Below are positions 1 through 8,086 of a DNA stretch of 23,269 bases, piece by piece. The notes under the pieces were generated by a model. It did no database searches. It saw only the letters and a list, made by a program, of their open reading frames with translations, and was not told the origin of the DNA. The stretch is from Caldisericota bacterium. GTDB taxonomy: Bacteria > Caldisericota > Caldisericia > Cryosericales > Cryosericaceae. The stretch spans positions 1 to 23,269 of the forward strand of contig JAPLGK010000154.1 of the NCBI GenBank assembly GCA_026390195.1, written 5' to 3'. A program made the position numbers and the translations under genes. How positions within the stretch are numbered: the stretch's first letter is position 1; each line of letters starts with the position of its first letter.

Positions 1-1
1 C

Positions 2-208
2 GTGCTCATCGCGCGAGACCACGCATTCGTCGGCGATACGCTGTTTGCCGGCAGCGTTGGTCGCACATCCAGCCAGGAAGAGTTCAAACAGCTCTTGGCA
101 GGTATCCGTGTCACTCTGATGTCCCTGCCGCCGGCCACGCGCATCTTCCCGGGACACGGAGAACCGACCACTATCGGCGCCGAACTGGGCGAGAACCCCT
201 GGCTGTAG
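2..208 (+). CDS. MBL-fold metallo-hydrolase, C-terminal fragment
   Basis: This is the last 68 codons of a gene whose start lies left of the window; the frame is open to the window edge. The segment GDTLFAGSVGRT and the later FPGHGEPTTIG are the closing motifs of the glyoxalase-II-like metallo-beta-lactamase superfamily. The Asp of GDTLF and the His of PGHG are the last metal ligands of the two-zinc (or iron) site, and the ending GENPWL is typical of the small stand-alone cytoplasmic hydrolases (about 210 residues). The substrate cannot be told from this fragment; many relatives hydrolyse thioesters such as S-lactoylglutathione analogues. Its TAG stop directly abuts the stop codon of the convergent MFS gene, leaving no intergenic base and no room for a separate terminator. 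Confidence 0.85.
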   Translation: MLIARDHAFVGDTLFAGSVGRTSSQEEFKQLLAGIRVTLMSLPPATRIFPGHGEPTTIGAELGENPWL

Positions 209-1477
209 TCAGCTGCTGGACCGCGCGCGCAGTTCCGCGTGCGTCTGCTCGATGTCGCTCGACACGTTCCTGAGTGCTATCAGGTAGCAGGGTGTCCACA
301 GCACCGACGCACTTGCTATCAGCACCAGGAAGGCGGTTCCCAGACTGATCCTCGACGCCACGATGCCGGTCAGTAGAGGGGCAAGCGCTGCGCCGGTCGT
401 TTCCACGAGGCTCTGCATGGCAAGCGCAGTGCTGCGGACTTCGGGCGGGCTGATGTCGCTGATGGTGGCCCCGATGTTCGGAGCCGCGAATCCCGCCAGG
501 AAAGAGCCGGTCATGGCAAGCAGGGCAAACGCGACGTGGTACGTCACTGGGACCAGGAGAGCGGCGCAGAGCAGGAGTGATCCCGGTATGGTCGCGACGA
601 CCACGAGAAGGCGCCCTCTGGGCATCGCCCGGAACAGCCTGTCGCCCAAGGCTCCACCCAGTGGAAGACCCACGGCAAGGCCAGCAACGGTGACAATAGC
701 GACCGATAGAGAAGCCTGCCCGGAATACCCCCGCTCGGTTTCAAGGTACCGGTACATCCAGAAGGTCACGACATTGATGGGAATGACGGCGAGAAACCCC
801 TGCGCGTACAGTGCCACAAGGGTCCTTCGTCTCAGTAGTCTCCGTGCGACAGACCAGCGGAATGTCAGCGACGCCCCGGACACGCCCGCGAGTTCCGGCT
901 CTGTCGCGCCTCGTGGAACCTCCCTTACAAACAGCGCCACCAGTACGGCGACGAGCATACCTGCACTGCCGGTCACAACGAAGACCCACCGCCAGCCGAT
1001 CCGAGGCGCCAGGAACGTCGCGAGCGCCGCCCCTACCACGTACCCCACGGGGATCGACATCTTCAGCACAGCGTACACCTTGCCGCGCACGCGAGGCTCG
1101 AACGTGTCCGCTAGGAGGCTGTATGCGCCAGGGACACTCGCGTCGTCGATACCAGTCGACGCTCGCGACGCGACGAACCAGCCGAATGTCGGTGCCAGCG
1201 CCGAGAGCCATGTCGTCGCACCCCAGACCGCAGCAGCAATCGCCAGAAGCCGCGCACGCGAGAACCGGTCGAAGAGGTATCCCCACAGAGGGAAAAGCAG
1301 GCCGCCGGTGACCAGCGCACCTGAAAGCACGGTGCCCATCTGCGCCTCATTGATATGAAACGAGTCCATGATCGAACTCGTGAGCGGGCCGATGATAAGG
1401 CGGTCTGCCTGGTGCAGCAGCGTGAAGCAGAGGAGCACTGCCAGTGTAGCCCACCTGCTGGAACGATGGTTCCTCAT
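209..1477 (-). CDS. MFS transporter
   Basis: A 422-residue integral membrane protein with about 12 hydrophobic segments. Features of the major facilitator superfamily are the N-terminal segment LLHQADRLIIGPLTSSIM and the loop after helix 2 with GYLFDRFSRARLL, a version of the family G-x-x-x-D-R-x-x-R signature. A second such loop near the middle reads GGALGDRLFRAMPRGR. The cargo is not identifiable; the N-terminal half recalls spinster-like/organic-acid carriers, a weak inference. I chose the ATG at 1477 because an AGAGAGG ribosome-binding site (1483-1489) sits 5 nt upstream; the in-frame GTG at 1483 would overlap that site. It is a single-gene unit with its own promoter candidate at 1507-1535. 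Confidence 0.9.
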   Translation of the reverse strand: MRNHRSSRWATLAVLLCFTLLHQADRLIIGPLTSSIMDSFHINEAQMGTVLSGALVTGGLLFPLWGYLFDRFSRARLLAIAAAVWGATTWLSALAPTFGWFVASRASTGIDDASVPGAYSLLADTFEPRVRGKVYAVLKMSIPVGYVVGAALATFLAPRIGWRWVFVVTGSAGMLVAVLVALFVREVPRGATEPELAGVSGASLTFRWSVARRLLRRRTLVALYAQGFLAVIPINVVTFWMYRYLETERGYSGQASLSVAIVTVAGLAVGLPLGGALGDRLFRAMPRGRLLVVVATIPGSLLLCAALLVPVTYHVAFALLAMTGSFLAGFAAPNIGATISDISPPEVRSTALAMQSLVETTGAALAPLLTGIVASRISLGTAFLVLIASASVLWTPCYLIALRNVSSDIEQTHAELRARSSS

Positions 1478-1506
1478 GCTCACCTCTCTGCATGTATCCT
1501 ATCAAT

Positions 1507-1535
1507 ACTGTACATCAGCTCACGCGGCGTGTCCA
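1507..1535 (-). promoter_or_regulatory. Promoter candidate for the MFS gene
   Basis: Read on the minus strand, TGGACA (1530-1535) and TACAGT (1507-1512) are 17 bp apart and match the sigma-70 hexamers at 5/6 and 4/6 positions. Transcription would start near 1500 and give a leader of roughly 20 nt carrying the AGAGAGG site of the MFS gene. This is sequence-based only. Confidence 0.45.
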
Positions 1536-1726
1536 GCGAAAGGCGTCCCCTTCCAGCATGGGGCATCCAGCCGGAGTCACGCAGTCCTTGCAGGGTGTGG
1601 TGAAGGAAGACGACGGTGCGCTACGCGCGTCTCGAAACAGGCTGCACGAACGACCTCTCTGTCCCGCTGCGAGCGGTGGGCAGACACGCTCTTCAAGCGG
1701 TGCCCGCCCGTCGCAGTCTATCAAGC
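1536..1726. other. Intergenic stretch with no recognised gene
   Basis: Between the MFS promoter and the hairpin beyond the 910-residue protein gene I find no ORF with protein-like composition, no ribosome-binding site in front of a plausible start, and no RNA gene motif. Open frames crossing it on both strands have poor composition and no family resemblance. Confidence 0.5.
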
Positions 1727-1758
1727 GCACAGGCCCCTCCTCACGAAGGGGCCTGTGC
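1727..1758. terminator. Stem-loop terminator candidate beyond the secreted protein gene
   Basis: A perfect 12-bp stem (GCACAGGCCCCT, 1727-1738, with its complement at 1747-1758) encloses an 8-nt loop. It lies 25 bp past the stop codon of the minus-strand gene at 1783-4515. In that direction it is not followed by a U-run (next bases GCTTGATAG), so it may be a stabilising 3' hairpin or a poor intrinsic terminator. Confidence 0.65.
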
Positions 1759-1782
1759 CATGATTCACTGAGCGTGCGATCC

Positions 1783-4515
1783 TCAGGAAGCCGGATAGGT
1801 GATTGTCACCTCGCGCTTCACGGCATCCCAACCAACACTGGCGCCAAGCTGCTCGGCGATGAACCGGAACGGCAGCATCGTACGGCCGGGTGGAAGGATG
1901 ACCGGCTTGACTTCGGGGTTCTGCGGGTCGATGAGCATGTAGGCACCGTCGACGCGTGCCGTGTTCCTGCCGATCCACAACTCGATGGTCGTGATGCCCC
2001 GGGTCAGGGTGACCTTGCGCTCCACCGGGTCCCAGGCTACGCCCGCGCCAAGTGCCTCCGCGACGTAACGGACTGGACCTAGCGTCCGGCTCTCCAGGAT
2101 GACGGGCGCTATGTCCATCATCATCGAAACGCCGTTGACCGTGTAGTTCTTCTTGTCGATGATCAGCTTCATGACGATGGACTGTACAGCAGACGGCGTC
2201 GTCACAGAAGCCTCGTTGGACCAGCCTGAGTCACCTCCTGCATTCCGGGCCTTGACGCGGTAACGGTAGGAGGTCGACCCTGCCGCACCCGTGTCCCTCC
2301 ACTCTGTCGTCCCGGCGGAAAGCTCCGGTCCAGCGGGAGCGAATGCTCCCACACCTACGGCACGCTCCAAGAGATATGCTCCCTCGTTGGTCGCGTTGTC
2401 CGTCCACGTCAGCTTGACGACGCTCCAAGACTCGGCGGCGGCCACGAGGTTCGTCGGTGCAGCGGGGACAGGCACTGGAGCGGCAGGCGTCGTCACCGCT
2501 GCCTCGTTCGACCATCCAGAGTCTCCGGCAGCGTTACGCGCCTTCACGGCGTACGTGTACAGGGATGACGCAGCCACACTGGTGTCCTGCCAGCCCGTCG
2601 TGCCCGCAGGAAGGTCCGGCGACACCTGGCCAAAGACAACGGCGGTGCCGTCTCTGCGGTAGACGCGGTACGACTCCTCGTTACTGGCGTTGTCCGACCA
2701 GGTCAGGCCGACGGCAGTAGACGATTGGGCCACGGCAGTGAGACCGGTTGGCGTCGCAGGCGGCGTCAGAGCCGCCGGCGTCGTGACCGACGCCAAGCTC
2801 GGTGAGAGTTCCGAGACATCGTCATCCCTCACTGCCTGAAGCTTGTAGGTGTAGGTGGTGCCTGACAGGCAGGTTGTGTCGGCGTACGTGGTCACCGCAG
2901 ATGCCACGGTGGCGAGGTCCGCAAACGGGCCGGCCGAGACGCTTCTCAGTATGCGGACGCTCGTAGCATTGGCGTCAGGTGCGCCCCACGAGAGGTTCAC
3001 TGTGGTCGAGCCCCCAACCGTCGCCAGAGGCGCGGAAGGCACCGTCAGCACCCACACGTCCAGCGCGGACTTCTCAGGGCTATATCCGCCTTCGCCCCAA
3101 GCTCTTATTAAGACATACCATCTGCCATACTCGGCATCCACAATTGCCTTCGATCGCTGTGTAGCAGGGAGCATGTCTGGCATGACCGGATCTGTTACAC
3201 GCGTCGGCTTTGACCACACATGGAACTGACTGCAGTTGCCGGAATGCGCCCAGGAAACGGTGATGGTACGTCCCGAGCTGTATGCAACCTGCGCCGTTGG
3301 TACCTCGGGCACCGTCGTGATCGAGAGCATGGGTGACATGCCCGACACATCCCTGTCTGTGCTTTCGGTCCCGGTCTTCCATGCCCGTACGTAGTAGTAG
3401 TAGTTCTTGTTCGGGTCGAGTCCCGTGTTCACCCAGGACGTGTCGGTGTGAGGGCCCTCATGGATGACGGACGCGCGCATCAAGGGATTTGTGCTCCTCA
3501 AGATCTCGTAGCCGGTCGCAAGCGGATCAAGGCTGGTCCATCTGATCCGGATGTCTCTCGAGTCCTCGACGTGCTGCACAACAGCCCCAACTGGCGCAGC
3601 CAGTACCCAGGAGGATACGGCAGCCGACCAGTCGCTTGCCGTCGTCGTAGTCACGAGGAAGTGGACGGTCTCCACCGCCCTCACGCGGTACGAGTTCTGC
3701 CCAGCGGGCTGGTCCTCGATCGCCAAGATCGTTACCGGGTAGGCCACTGTTCCAACGTCAAGCCAGATCGGAAAAATACCGCTCCGCTTTTGCACTTCAA
3801 ATGAAAGGCTGTGGAAAAGCGATTCTGTATAGGTGCACTCCCAGTCCACCGTGACGGTGGTCCCGGAGGAATGGGCTTCGACAGCTCCGGGAACCGACAG
3901 CACGGTGATGTCTGCCTGCTGCCAGCAAGCCCGGTCCTGGTTGGAATTTCCGTTGGCGTCGACCCGCAGGTCAAACTCGCCGGTCTTACCCGCCAGGCTC
4001 TGGAGTGACCAGCTGAGGGTCCACATCTTCCCGTCATAGGTCTTCAGATGGCCTGCGTTGTACGTCGTCGTGCCACTCGGGAAGTAGTACCACGTCGACG
4101 TCCCATTCTCCTTGAATCGGACTGAGTACAGGACGCCATTGCTCCCGGTCGCGCCCTTCAGAAACCCGGCCTTGAGGGTGAGCGTCGCCCCAGCCGGAAT
4201 CTTGACGTCGTGGTAGGCACCCTGGATCCACCCTGCATCGACCCATTGGGGGTGGGTCTCGAGGACTCTGCGCTGGGCCGTGCCGTCCTCCATCGTAGCG
4301 GGTGCAACGTACATTGCGAAGCCCCGAATGTCGTTATTGGGACCGCCAAACGACAGGGGAACCGCCGAACTGCGCCAGCTTGCAGAAGCAGCATTCGCAA
4401 CGAAATCATACACCACCGTTGTCTGGGTCGTTTCCGCCTTAGCCGCGGCTACAGGCCCGAGGAACGGAATACACATGGCCAGGATGAGCAGTGCAGTGAA
4501 CAGTCTTCGACTCAT
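1783..4515 (-). CDS. Secreted multi-FN3 protein with C-terminal copper-amine-oxidase-N1-like domain
   Basis: 910 residues. Residues 1-28 are a Sec signal peptide (basic MSRR start, hydrophobic core, small residues before AKAE). Residues 30-207 form a beta-rich domain I cannot assign. Six fibronectin-III-like modules follow at about 208-306, 307-402, 403-492, 493-580, 584-678 and 685-774; the first three are degenerate, the last two canonical and near-duplicates. Residues 782-910 match the copper amine oxidase N-terminal-like domain (PF07833), with the paired phrases VRYVAEALGAGVAWD and FRFIAEQLGASVGWD. In known families this domain is a non-catalytic surface module, so an extracellular binding or structural role is inferred; no catalytic domain is visible. 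The ATG at 4515 follows AAGGAGGAG at 4-5 nt. It is monocistronic, with its own promoter candidate. Confidence 0.9.
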   Translation of the reverse strand: MSRRLFTALLILAMCIPFLGPVAAAKAETTQTTVVYDFVANAASASWRSSAVPLSFGGPNNDIRGFAMYVAPATMEDGTAQRRVLETHPQWVDAGWIQGAYHDVKIPAGATLTLKAGFLKGATGSNGVLYSVRFKENGTSTWYYFPSGTTTYNAGHLKTYDGKMWTLSWSLQSLAGKTGEFDLRVDANGNSNQDRACWQQADITVLSVPGAVEAHSSGTTVTVDWECTYTESLFHSLSFEVQKRSGIFPIWLDVGTVAYPVTILAIEDQPAGQNSYRVRAVETVHFLVTTTTASDWSAAVSSWVLAAPVGAVVQHVEDSRDIRIRWTSLDPLATGYEILRSTNPLMRASVIHEGPHTDTSWVNTGLDPNKNYYYYVRAWKTGTESTDRDVSGMSPMLSITTVPEVPTAQVAYSSGRTITVSWAHSGNCSQFHVWSKPTRVTDPVMPDMLPATQRSKAIVDAEYGRWYVLIRAWGEGGYSPEKSALDVWVLTVPSAPLATVGGSTTVNLSWGAPDANATSVRILRSVSAGPFADLATVASAVTTYADTTCLSGTTYTYKLQAVRDDDVSELSPSLASVTTPAALTPPATPTGLTAVAQSSTAVGLTWSDNASNEESYRVYRRDGTAVVFGQVSPDLPAGTTGWQDTSVAASSLYTYAVKARNAAGDSGWSNEAAVTTPAAPVPVPAAPTNLVAAAESWSVVKLTWTDNATNEGAYLLERAVGVGAFAPAGPELSAGTTEWRDTGAAGSTSYRYRVKARNAGGDSGWSNEASVTTPSAVQSIVMKLIIDKKNYTVNGVSMMMDIAPVILESRTLGPVRYVAEALGAGVAWDPVERKVTLTRGITTIELWIGRNTARVDGAYMLIDPQNPEVKPVILPPGRTMLPFRFIAEQLGASVGWDAVKREVTITYPAS

Positions 4516-4593
4516 GGCTCCTCCTTGATACTCTTACTGCCGATTGAGACCCGACGAACTCCTTCCGCGAAACCGCGCAATGCTTCTATCCCT

Positions 4594-4620
4594 ATGATAA
4601 GCTGTGCCCGCGCCAGTCAA
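4594..4620 (-). promoter_or_regulatory. Promoter candidate for the secreted FN3 protein
   Basis: On the minus strand TTGACT (4615-4620) and TATCAT (4594-4599) lie 15 bp apart. Both hexamers match the consensus at 5/6 positions but the spacing is short, so strength is uncertain. The leader would be about 70 nt. Confidence 0.4.
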
Positions 4621-4703
4621 GACCGTGCGTGAGCGCAGCGTCATGCATGGTTCATCCACTGCATTGCATGCTTTCGAGACCTGAAACCACATGACCGCGG
4701 GAG

Positions 4704-4731
4704 TTGACCGGGAAGTCCAGCGTGATACCAT
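4704..4731 (+). promoter_or_regulatory. Promoter candidate for the dihydrolipoamide dehydrogenase gene
   Basis: TTGACC (4704-4709) and TACCAT (4726-4731) are separated by 16 bp. A TG dinucleotide one base before the -10 makes it an extended -10 element. The predicted start near 4738 leaves a leader of about 29 nt ending in the AGGAGG site of the gene. It is divergent from the promoter of the secreted protein. Confidence 0.5.
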
Positions 4732-4766
4732 GAACGTGCGTCAAGACAACATCGCAGGAGGCAGAC

Positions 4767-6131
4767 ATGGTGGACGTATTTATTATCGGTGGCGGGCCTG
4801 GAGGGTACGTCGCTGCAATCAAGGCGGCTCAGCTGGGTCTGTCGGTTTCGCTGGCAGAACAGGCCGACATGGGTGGGGTCTGCACGAACTGGGGCTGCAT
4901 CCCCACCAAGACGATGCTTGCCAGCAGCAAGCTCCTGACGCGCATGCAGGAGGCACGTAAGTTCGGACTGACGGCCGAGAGCGTCGGGGCCGACTTCGGC
5001 GCCATCATGGCGCGCAAGGACCAGGTCGTCGTGCGGCTGCGCAAGGGAATCGAGTACCTCATGAAGAAGAACCACGTCCAGGTCTACGCCAGCCGGGCGA
5101 CCTTGCGCGACGCAACACACGTCTGCATCGACGCGACCGGCGAGGTTATTCAGGGGAAGAACGTCATCATTGCGACGGGCAGCTCACCCATCAAGTTTCC
5201 TCCCTTCACCGATCCAGGCATCTGGACCAGTGACGACGTCTTCCGCAACAGGGAGCAGCCGAAGGAACTGGTTGTCATCGGTGGCGGCGTTATCGGCGTC
5301 GAGATGGCGACATTCTTCGGCGCCATCGGGACGAAGGTCACCATCGTCGAGCTGATGCCGCATATTCTGCCTGTCGAGGATGAGGACGTAGCACAGGCCC
5401 TCACTGCAACTCTCAAGAAGCGAGGGATCACCATCATCACCGGGGCAACAACCCAATCGGTTATCCCCACGGAAGGTGGTTATGCCCTGACACTCGATGT
5501 GAACGGCACCAGGCAGGAACTCCACGGTGACCGTGTTCTGCTTTCCATCGGACGCCGGTCCAACGTCGGTCCGGAACTGGAAGCCGCAGGAATCACCGTA
5601 TCCAAGAAAGGCATCGTCGTCGACGACCACATGCGCACTAGCGTCCCCGGCGTGTACGCTGTCGGCGACGTCAAAGGGGCCTACATGCTGGCACACGTCG
5701 CCGAGAAGGAAGGAGTCGTCGCTGCCGAGAACATCGCGGGGCACAACGCTCGCATGGTCTATACCGCCATCCCTTCGGTCGTCTTCACCGACCCGGAGAT
5801 CAGCGTCGTGGGTAAGAGAGAATACGAGCTCAAGGCAGAAGGAATCCCCTACAAGGTGGGGACATTCCCGGTGACCGCCAGCGGCAAGGCGCGGACGATG
5901 GAGGAGAACACCGGTTTTGCCAAGGTCCTCGCACATGCCGAAACCCACGAGATCCTGGGGATCGCCCTCTACTGCGCCGAAGCCACCGACCTCGTCATGG
6001 AATCGGTCCTGGCCGTACAGTTCGGCATGACAGCGGAGAAGCTACTTCAGGCGATTCACCCGCATCCGACGATGACCGAGATGGTCATGGAGGCCACAGA
6101 AGGATCGATCGGACTCCCCCTGCAATTGTGA
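4767..6131 (+). CDS. lpdA: Dihydrolipoyl dehydrogenase (E3-type flavoprotein disulfide reductase)
   Basis: 454 residues, normal length for class I pyridine-nucleotide disulfide oxidoreductases. The FAD-binding GGGPGGYVAA is at residues 8-17 and the redox-active disulfide at Cys39/Cys44 (VCTNWGCIPTK). The NAD-binding VVIGGGVIGVE lies near 167-177, and the C-terminal catalytic dyad is His433/Glu438 in HPHPTMTE. The enzyme reoxidises protein-bound dihydrolipoamide with NAD+ in 2-oxoacid dehydrogenase or glycine cleavage complexes in the cytoplasm. No E1, E2, lipoyl-domain or glycine-cleavage gene is nearby, so its partner complex is unknown. The disulfide motif reads CTNWGC instead of the usual CLNVGC, a variant seen in more distant members, so another dithiol substrate is possible. 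ATG 4767 follows AGGAGG. Its stop lies inside the 6123-6169 inverted repeat. Confidence 0.88.
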   Translation: MVDVFIIGGGPGGYVAAIKAAQLGLSVSLAEQADMGGVCTNWGCIPTKTMLASSKLLTRMQEARKFGLTAESVGADFGAIMARKDQVVVRLRKGIEYLMKKNHVQVYASRATLRDATHVCIDATGEVIQGKNVIIATGSSPIKFPPFTDPGIWTSDDVFRNREQPKELVVIGGGVIGVEMATFFGAIGTKVTIVELMPHILPVEDEDVAQALTATLKKRGITIITGATTQSVIPTEGGYALTLDVNGTRQELHGDRVLLSIGRRSNVGPELEAAGITVSKKGIVVDDHMRTSVPGVYAVGDVKGAYMLAHVAEKEGVVAAENIAGHNARMVYTAIPSVVFTDPEISVVGKREYELKAEGIPYKVGTFPVTASGKARTMEENTGFAKVLAHAETHEILGIALYCAEATDLVMESVLAVQFGMTAEKLLQAIHPHPTMTEMVMEATEGSIGLPLQL

Positions 6132-6169
6132 ATTCCATTGGTGCCTGACCCCAGGCGGATTCACAATTG
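6123..6169. terminator. Bidirectional stem-loop spanning both stop codons; possible REP-like repeat
   Basis: Left arm 6123-6136 (CAATTGTGAATTCC) pairs with right arm 6157-6169 (GGATTCACAATTG): 13 bp with one bulged T. Inside is a second 5-bp stem, GCCTG (6143-6147) with CAGGC (6152-6156) around ACCC. The palindrome makes both convergent genes end in the same codons, CAA TTG TGA. It probably terminates or insulates lpdA and the tgpA operon, although neither side has a U-tract. The GGTGCCTGACCCC core resembles extragenic palindromic elements. Confidence 0.6.
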
Positions 6170-8086
6170 ACGACCAGTGGTTGCTCGGGCGCGCTGGACA
6201 CCGCGCAGCAACCGCAGGACGGCTTTCTCCTCCTCCACCGCCCGCTCCCCGGCGAAGTCGACGTCATAGACACGCCAGACGAGGTCTTCAATATCAGGAG
6301 ACAGTCCGGCACGGTGAGCAAGTTCGAGCAGTGTCTCTCCTGGTCTGCGCCGTTCTCCGACAAGGTCCTCTAGCGCTGCAGCGAGCCGGCCGCGCCTGTC
6401 CTCCACCCGACGGCGCAGGAACAGGACTGTGAGGGCCACAGCCGCACATATGCTTGCAACGACGCGCCAGTCGTGCACCAGGCGTGCCAGCGCATCCCGG
6501 AACGCGTCGAACGCCGACGTGACAGCGCTTCCGCCACGCGCAAGGAACCGACCGAGATTGTTGGCCGTCTGCACCTGCCTGGCCAGATCATAGGTGACGA
6601 CGTTCCGGTACCAGACCATGCGAATGTTGTCGAGGACATTCGTAATCAGCGACACCTGCTGGAAGGAACCGGGCGTCGGGTCGTAGCGGACCCAGCTATT
6701 CCCGTCCAGGACCTCGACCCATGTGTGCGCGTCCTTGGCCCGCACAATGAGATACCCCGAGGATTTGTTCCACTCTGTGCCCACAAAGCCAGACACCAGG
6801 CGGGCGTGAACGCCCTCAGCGCGCAGCAACAACACCATGGACGTTGCAAAGTGCTCACAGTACCCGGTGTGCCGGTTCACCAGGAAGTCTTCTACCGATG
6901 ACGCCGTCGGGTTCAGTGAATAGTCATAGTTGGCAACCAGGTAGTCGCGAGTCGTTTGGGCCTTGTCTCTGGCCGTCAGGCCCAGCACGACTTGCGCGGC
7001 AACGCCCCTGAAGGCCTGCGAAAGCTCTGGGACCTGAAGGTACCTGTCCAGCAACGCCTGCCGGCGAGCCACGAGACTGTCGACAGGAACCGTGTCCCGA
7101 TCGAGCGACGAGATGTCGTACCGGATAGTCTTGTAGTAGGGTGCATCCGTGAACAGGTTGCCCTCTGCGTCGCGGCGAAGGTACTGGAACTGCCCTCGCA
7201 GACCGGTAATATGTTCCAGCCCAAAGACGACGTCCGTCCCGGTCGGCTCGAGGTATACGGTCGTCAGCGTATCGGGTTGCTGCTCGCTCACCACGAACGA
7301 ATCAATCCCGGAGGATGCATACACGGACTCGAGGCGACCAGCCGCGACCAGCCATTGCCTGCCATTGAAGGTCGTATACCGCATCCCCGAGATGTAAGCA
7401 GGCAGGGACAACTGGGGCCCACCCTTCTGGGGCTCGACACGCATGATGACGGTATTGTCCTGCTGCACCTCCCCAGGGGCGATCGTGACGTCTTTGGAGA
7501 ACCCGGTCGTCTGCGCTGTCAGCGCCGGGTTGCCCTTGATGTATCCCAGTGTCCACCGCGGGAGCGCGACGAACACGCCGAAAGCAAACACGAAGGAGAT
7601 GAGCGCGAAGACCACGACTGCGCGGTAGAAACCCCGCCCGATCCTCGGGACGGGCCCCTCGAACTGCGCCATGATCAGGAGGAGCGTCGCCAGGAGGAAC
7701 TCTGCGAGCAGCAAGAGTCCAAACGCGACGGAGATGGACCCCGCTGCCGAAAGCACGGTCACGAACACGGCGATGAGCACCAGGCCCTGGTAGTCGTGTG
7801 TCCCCTCGGTCAGCACGAAACGGCACGCCATCGCGGCGAGCATCGCCTGCCCCAGCAGTGCGAAGAGGGACGTACCTAGGACGACGAGAACGAGGAACCA
7901 GGCCAGCGGCAAGGCCTCGACGACACGCCTCGCCCACCGTCCGCGCACGCGCCCGGATATCGGCAGAGCAAGAAGGAACGCGACGCCATAGAGCATATAC
8001 CAGGGTTCGACAATCCCGAGAAATCCACAGGCTGTCAGTCCCAGTATGAATGCCAGCACACGCCTGATGTCCAGCGACTTTCTCAT
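6161..8086 (-). CDS. TgpA-like membrane transglutaminase/protease-fold protein with C-terminal DUF4129-like tail
   Basis: 641 residues. The first ~175 residues carry five or six membrane helices, followed by an extracytoplasmic region. The transglutaminase-like core has all three catalytic residues: Cys410 (GYCEHFA), His454 (DAHTWVEV) and Asp469 (RYDPTPG). A further membrane helix lies near 542-557, and a cytoplasmic tail with LLELAHRAGLSPDIEDLVWRV resembles DUF4129. This is the TgpA/YebA architecture. In Pseudomonas TgpA is an essential periplasmic transglutaminase, but its general substrate is unknown; a cell-envelope role is inferred. The ATG at 8086 overlaps the stop of the DUF58 gene (ATGA), indicating translational coupling. 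It is the last gene of the permease remnant-moxR-DUF58-tgpA operon, and its stop lies in the 6123-6169 palindrome. Confidence 0.9.
   Translation of the reverse strand: MRKSLDIRRVLAFILGLTACGFLGIVEPWYMLYGVAFLLALPISGRVRGRWARRVVEALPLAWFLVLVVLGTSLFALLGQAMLAAMACRFVLTEGTHDYQGLVLIAVFVTVLSAAGSISVAFGLLLLAEFLLATLLLIMAQFEGPVPRIGRGFYRAVVVFALISFVFAFGVFVALPRWTLGYIKGNPALTAQTTGFSKDVTIAPGEVQQDNTVIMRVEPQKGGPQLSLPAYISGMRYTTFNGRQWLVAAGRLESVYASSGIDSFVVSEQQPDTLTTVYLEPTGTDVVFGLEHITGLRGQFQYLRRDAEGNLFTDAPYYKTIRYDISSLDRDTVPVDSLVARRQALLDRYLQVPELSQAFRGVAAQVVLGLTARDKAQTTRDYLVANYDYSLNPTASSVEDFLVNRHTGYCEHFATSMVLLLRAEGVHARLVSGFVGTEWNKSSGYLIVRAKDAHTWVEVLDGNSWVRYDPTPGSFQQVSLITNVLDNIRMVWYRNVVTYDLARQVQTANNLGRFLARGGSAVTSAFDAFRDALARLVHDWRVVASICAAVALTVLFLRRRVEDRRGRLAAALEDLVGERRRPGETLLELAHRAGLSPDIEDLVWRVYDVDFAGERAVEEEKAVLRLLRGVQRARATTGRQL

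Noticed and set aside
363..1358. 331-codon plus-strand frame opposite the MFS gene
   Set aside because: Ser/Arg/Pro/Thr-rich antisense shadow of a clear transporter; no ribosome-binding site and no family resemblance.
2199..2610. 290-bp period repeat as a mobile or CRISPR-like repeat
   Set aside because: It is the diverged duplication of two adjacent FN3 modules in one reading frame.
2850..2875. GGTGCCTGACAGGCA inside the secreted protein gene as another copy of the intergenic repeat
   Set aside because: It lies in coding sequence of an FN3 module and lacks the GTGAATTCCAT partner word; probably chance.
5184..5948. 254-codon minus-strand frame inside lpdA
   Set aside because: Antisense shadow of a complete E3-type enzyme, rich in Asp/His/Gly, with no motifs.
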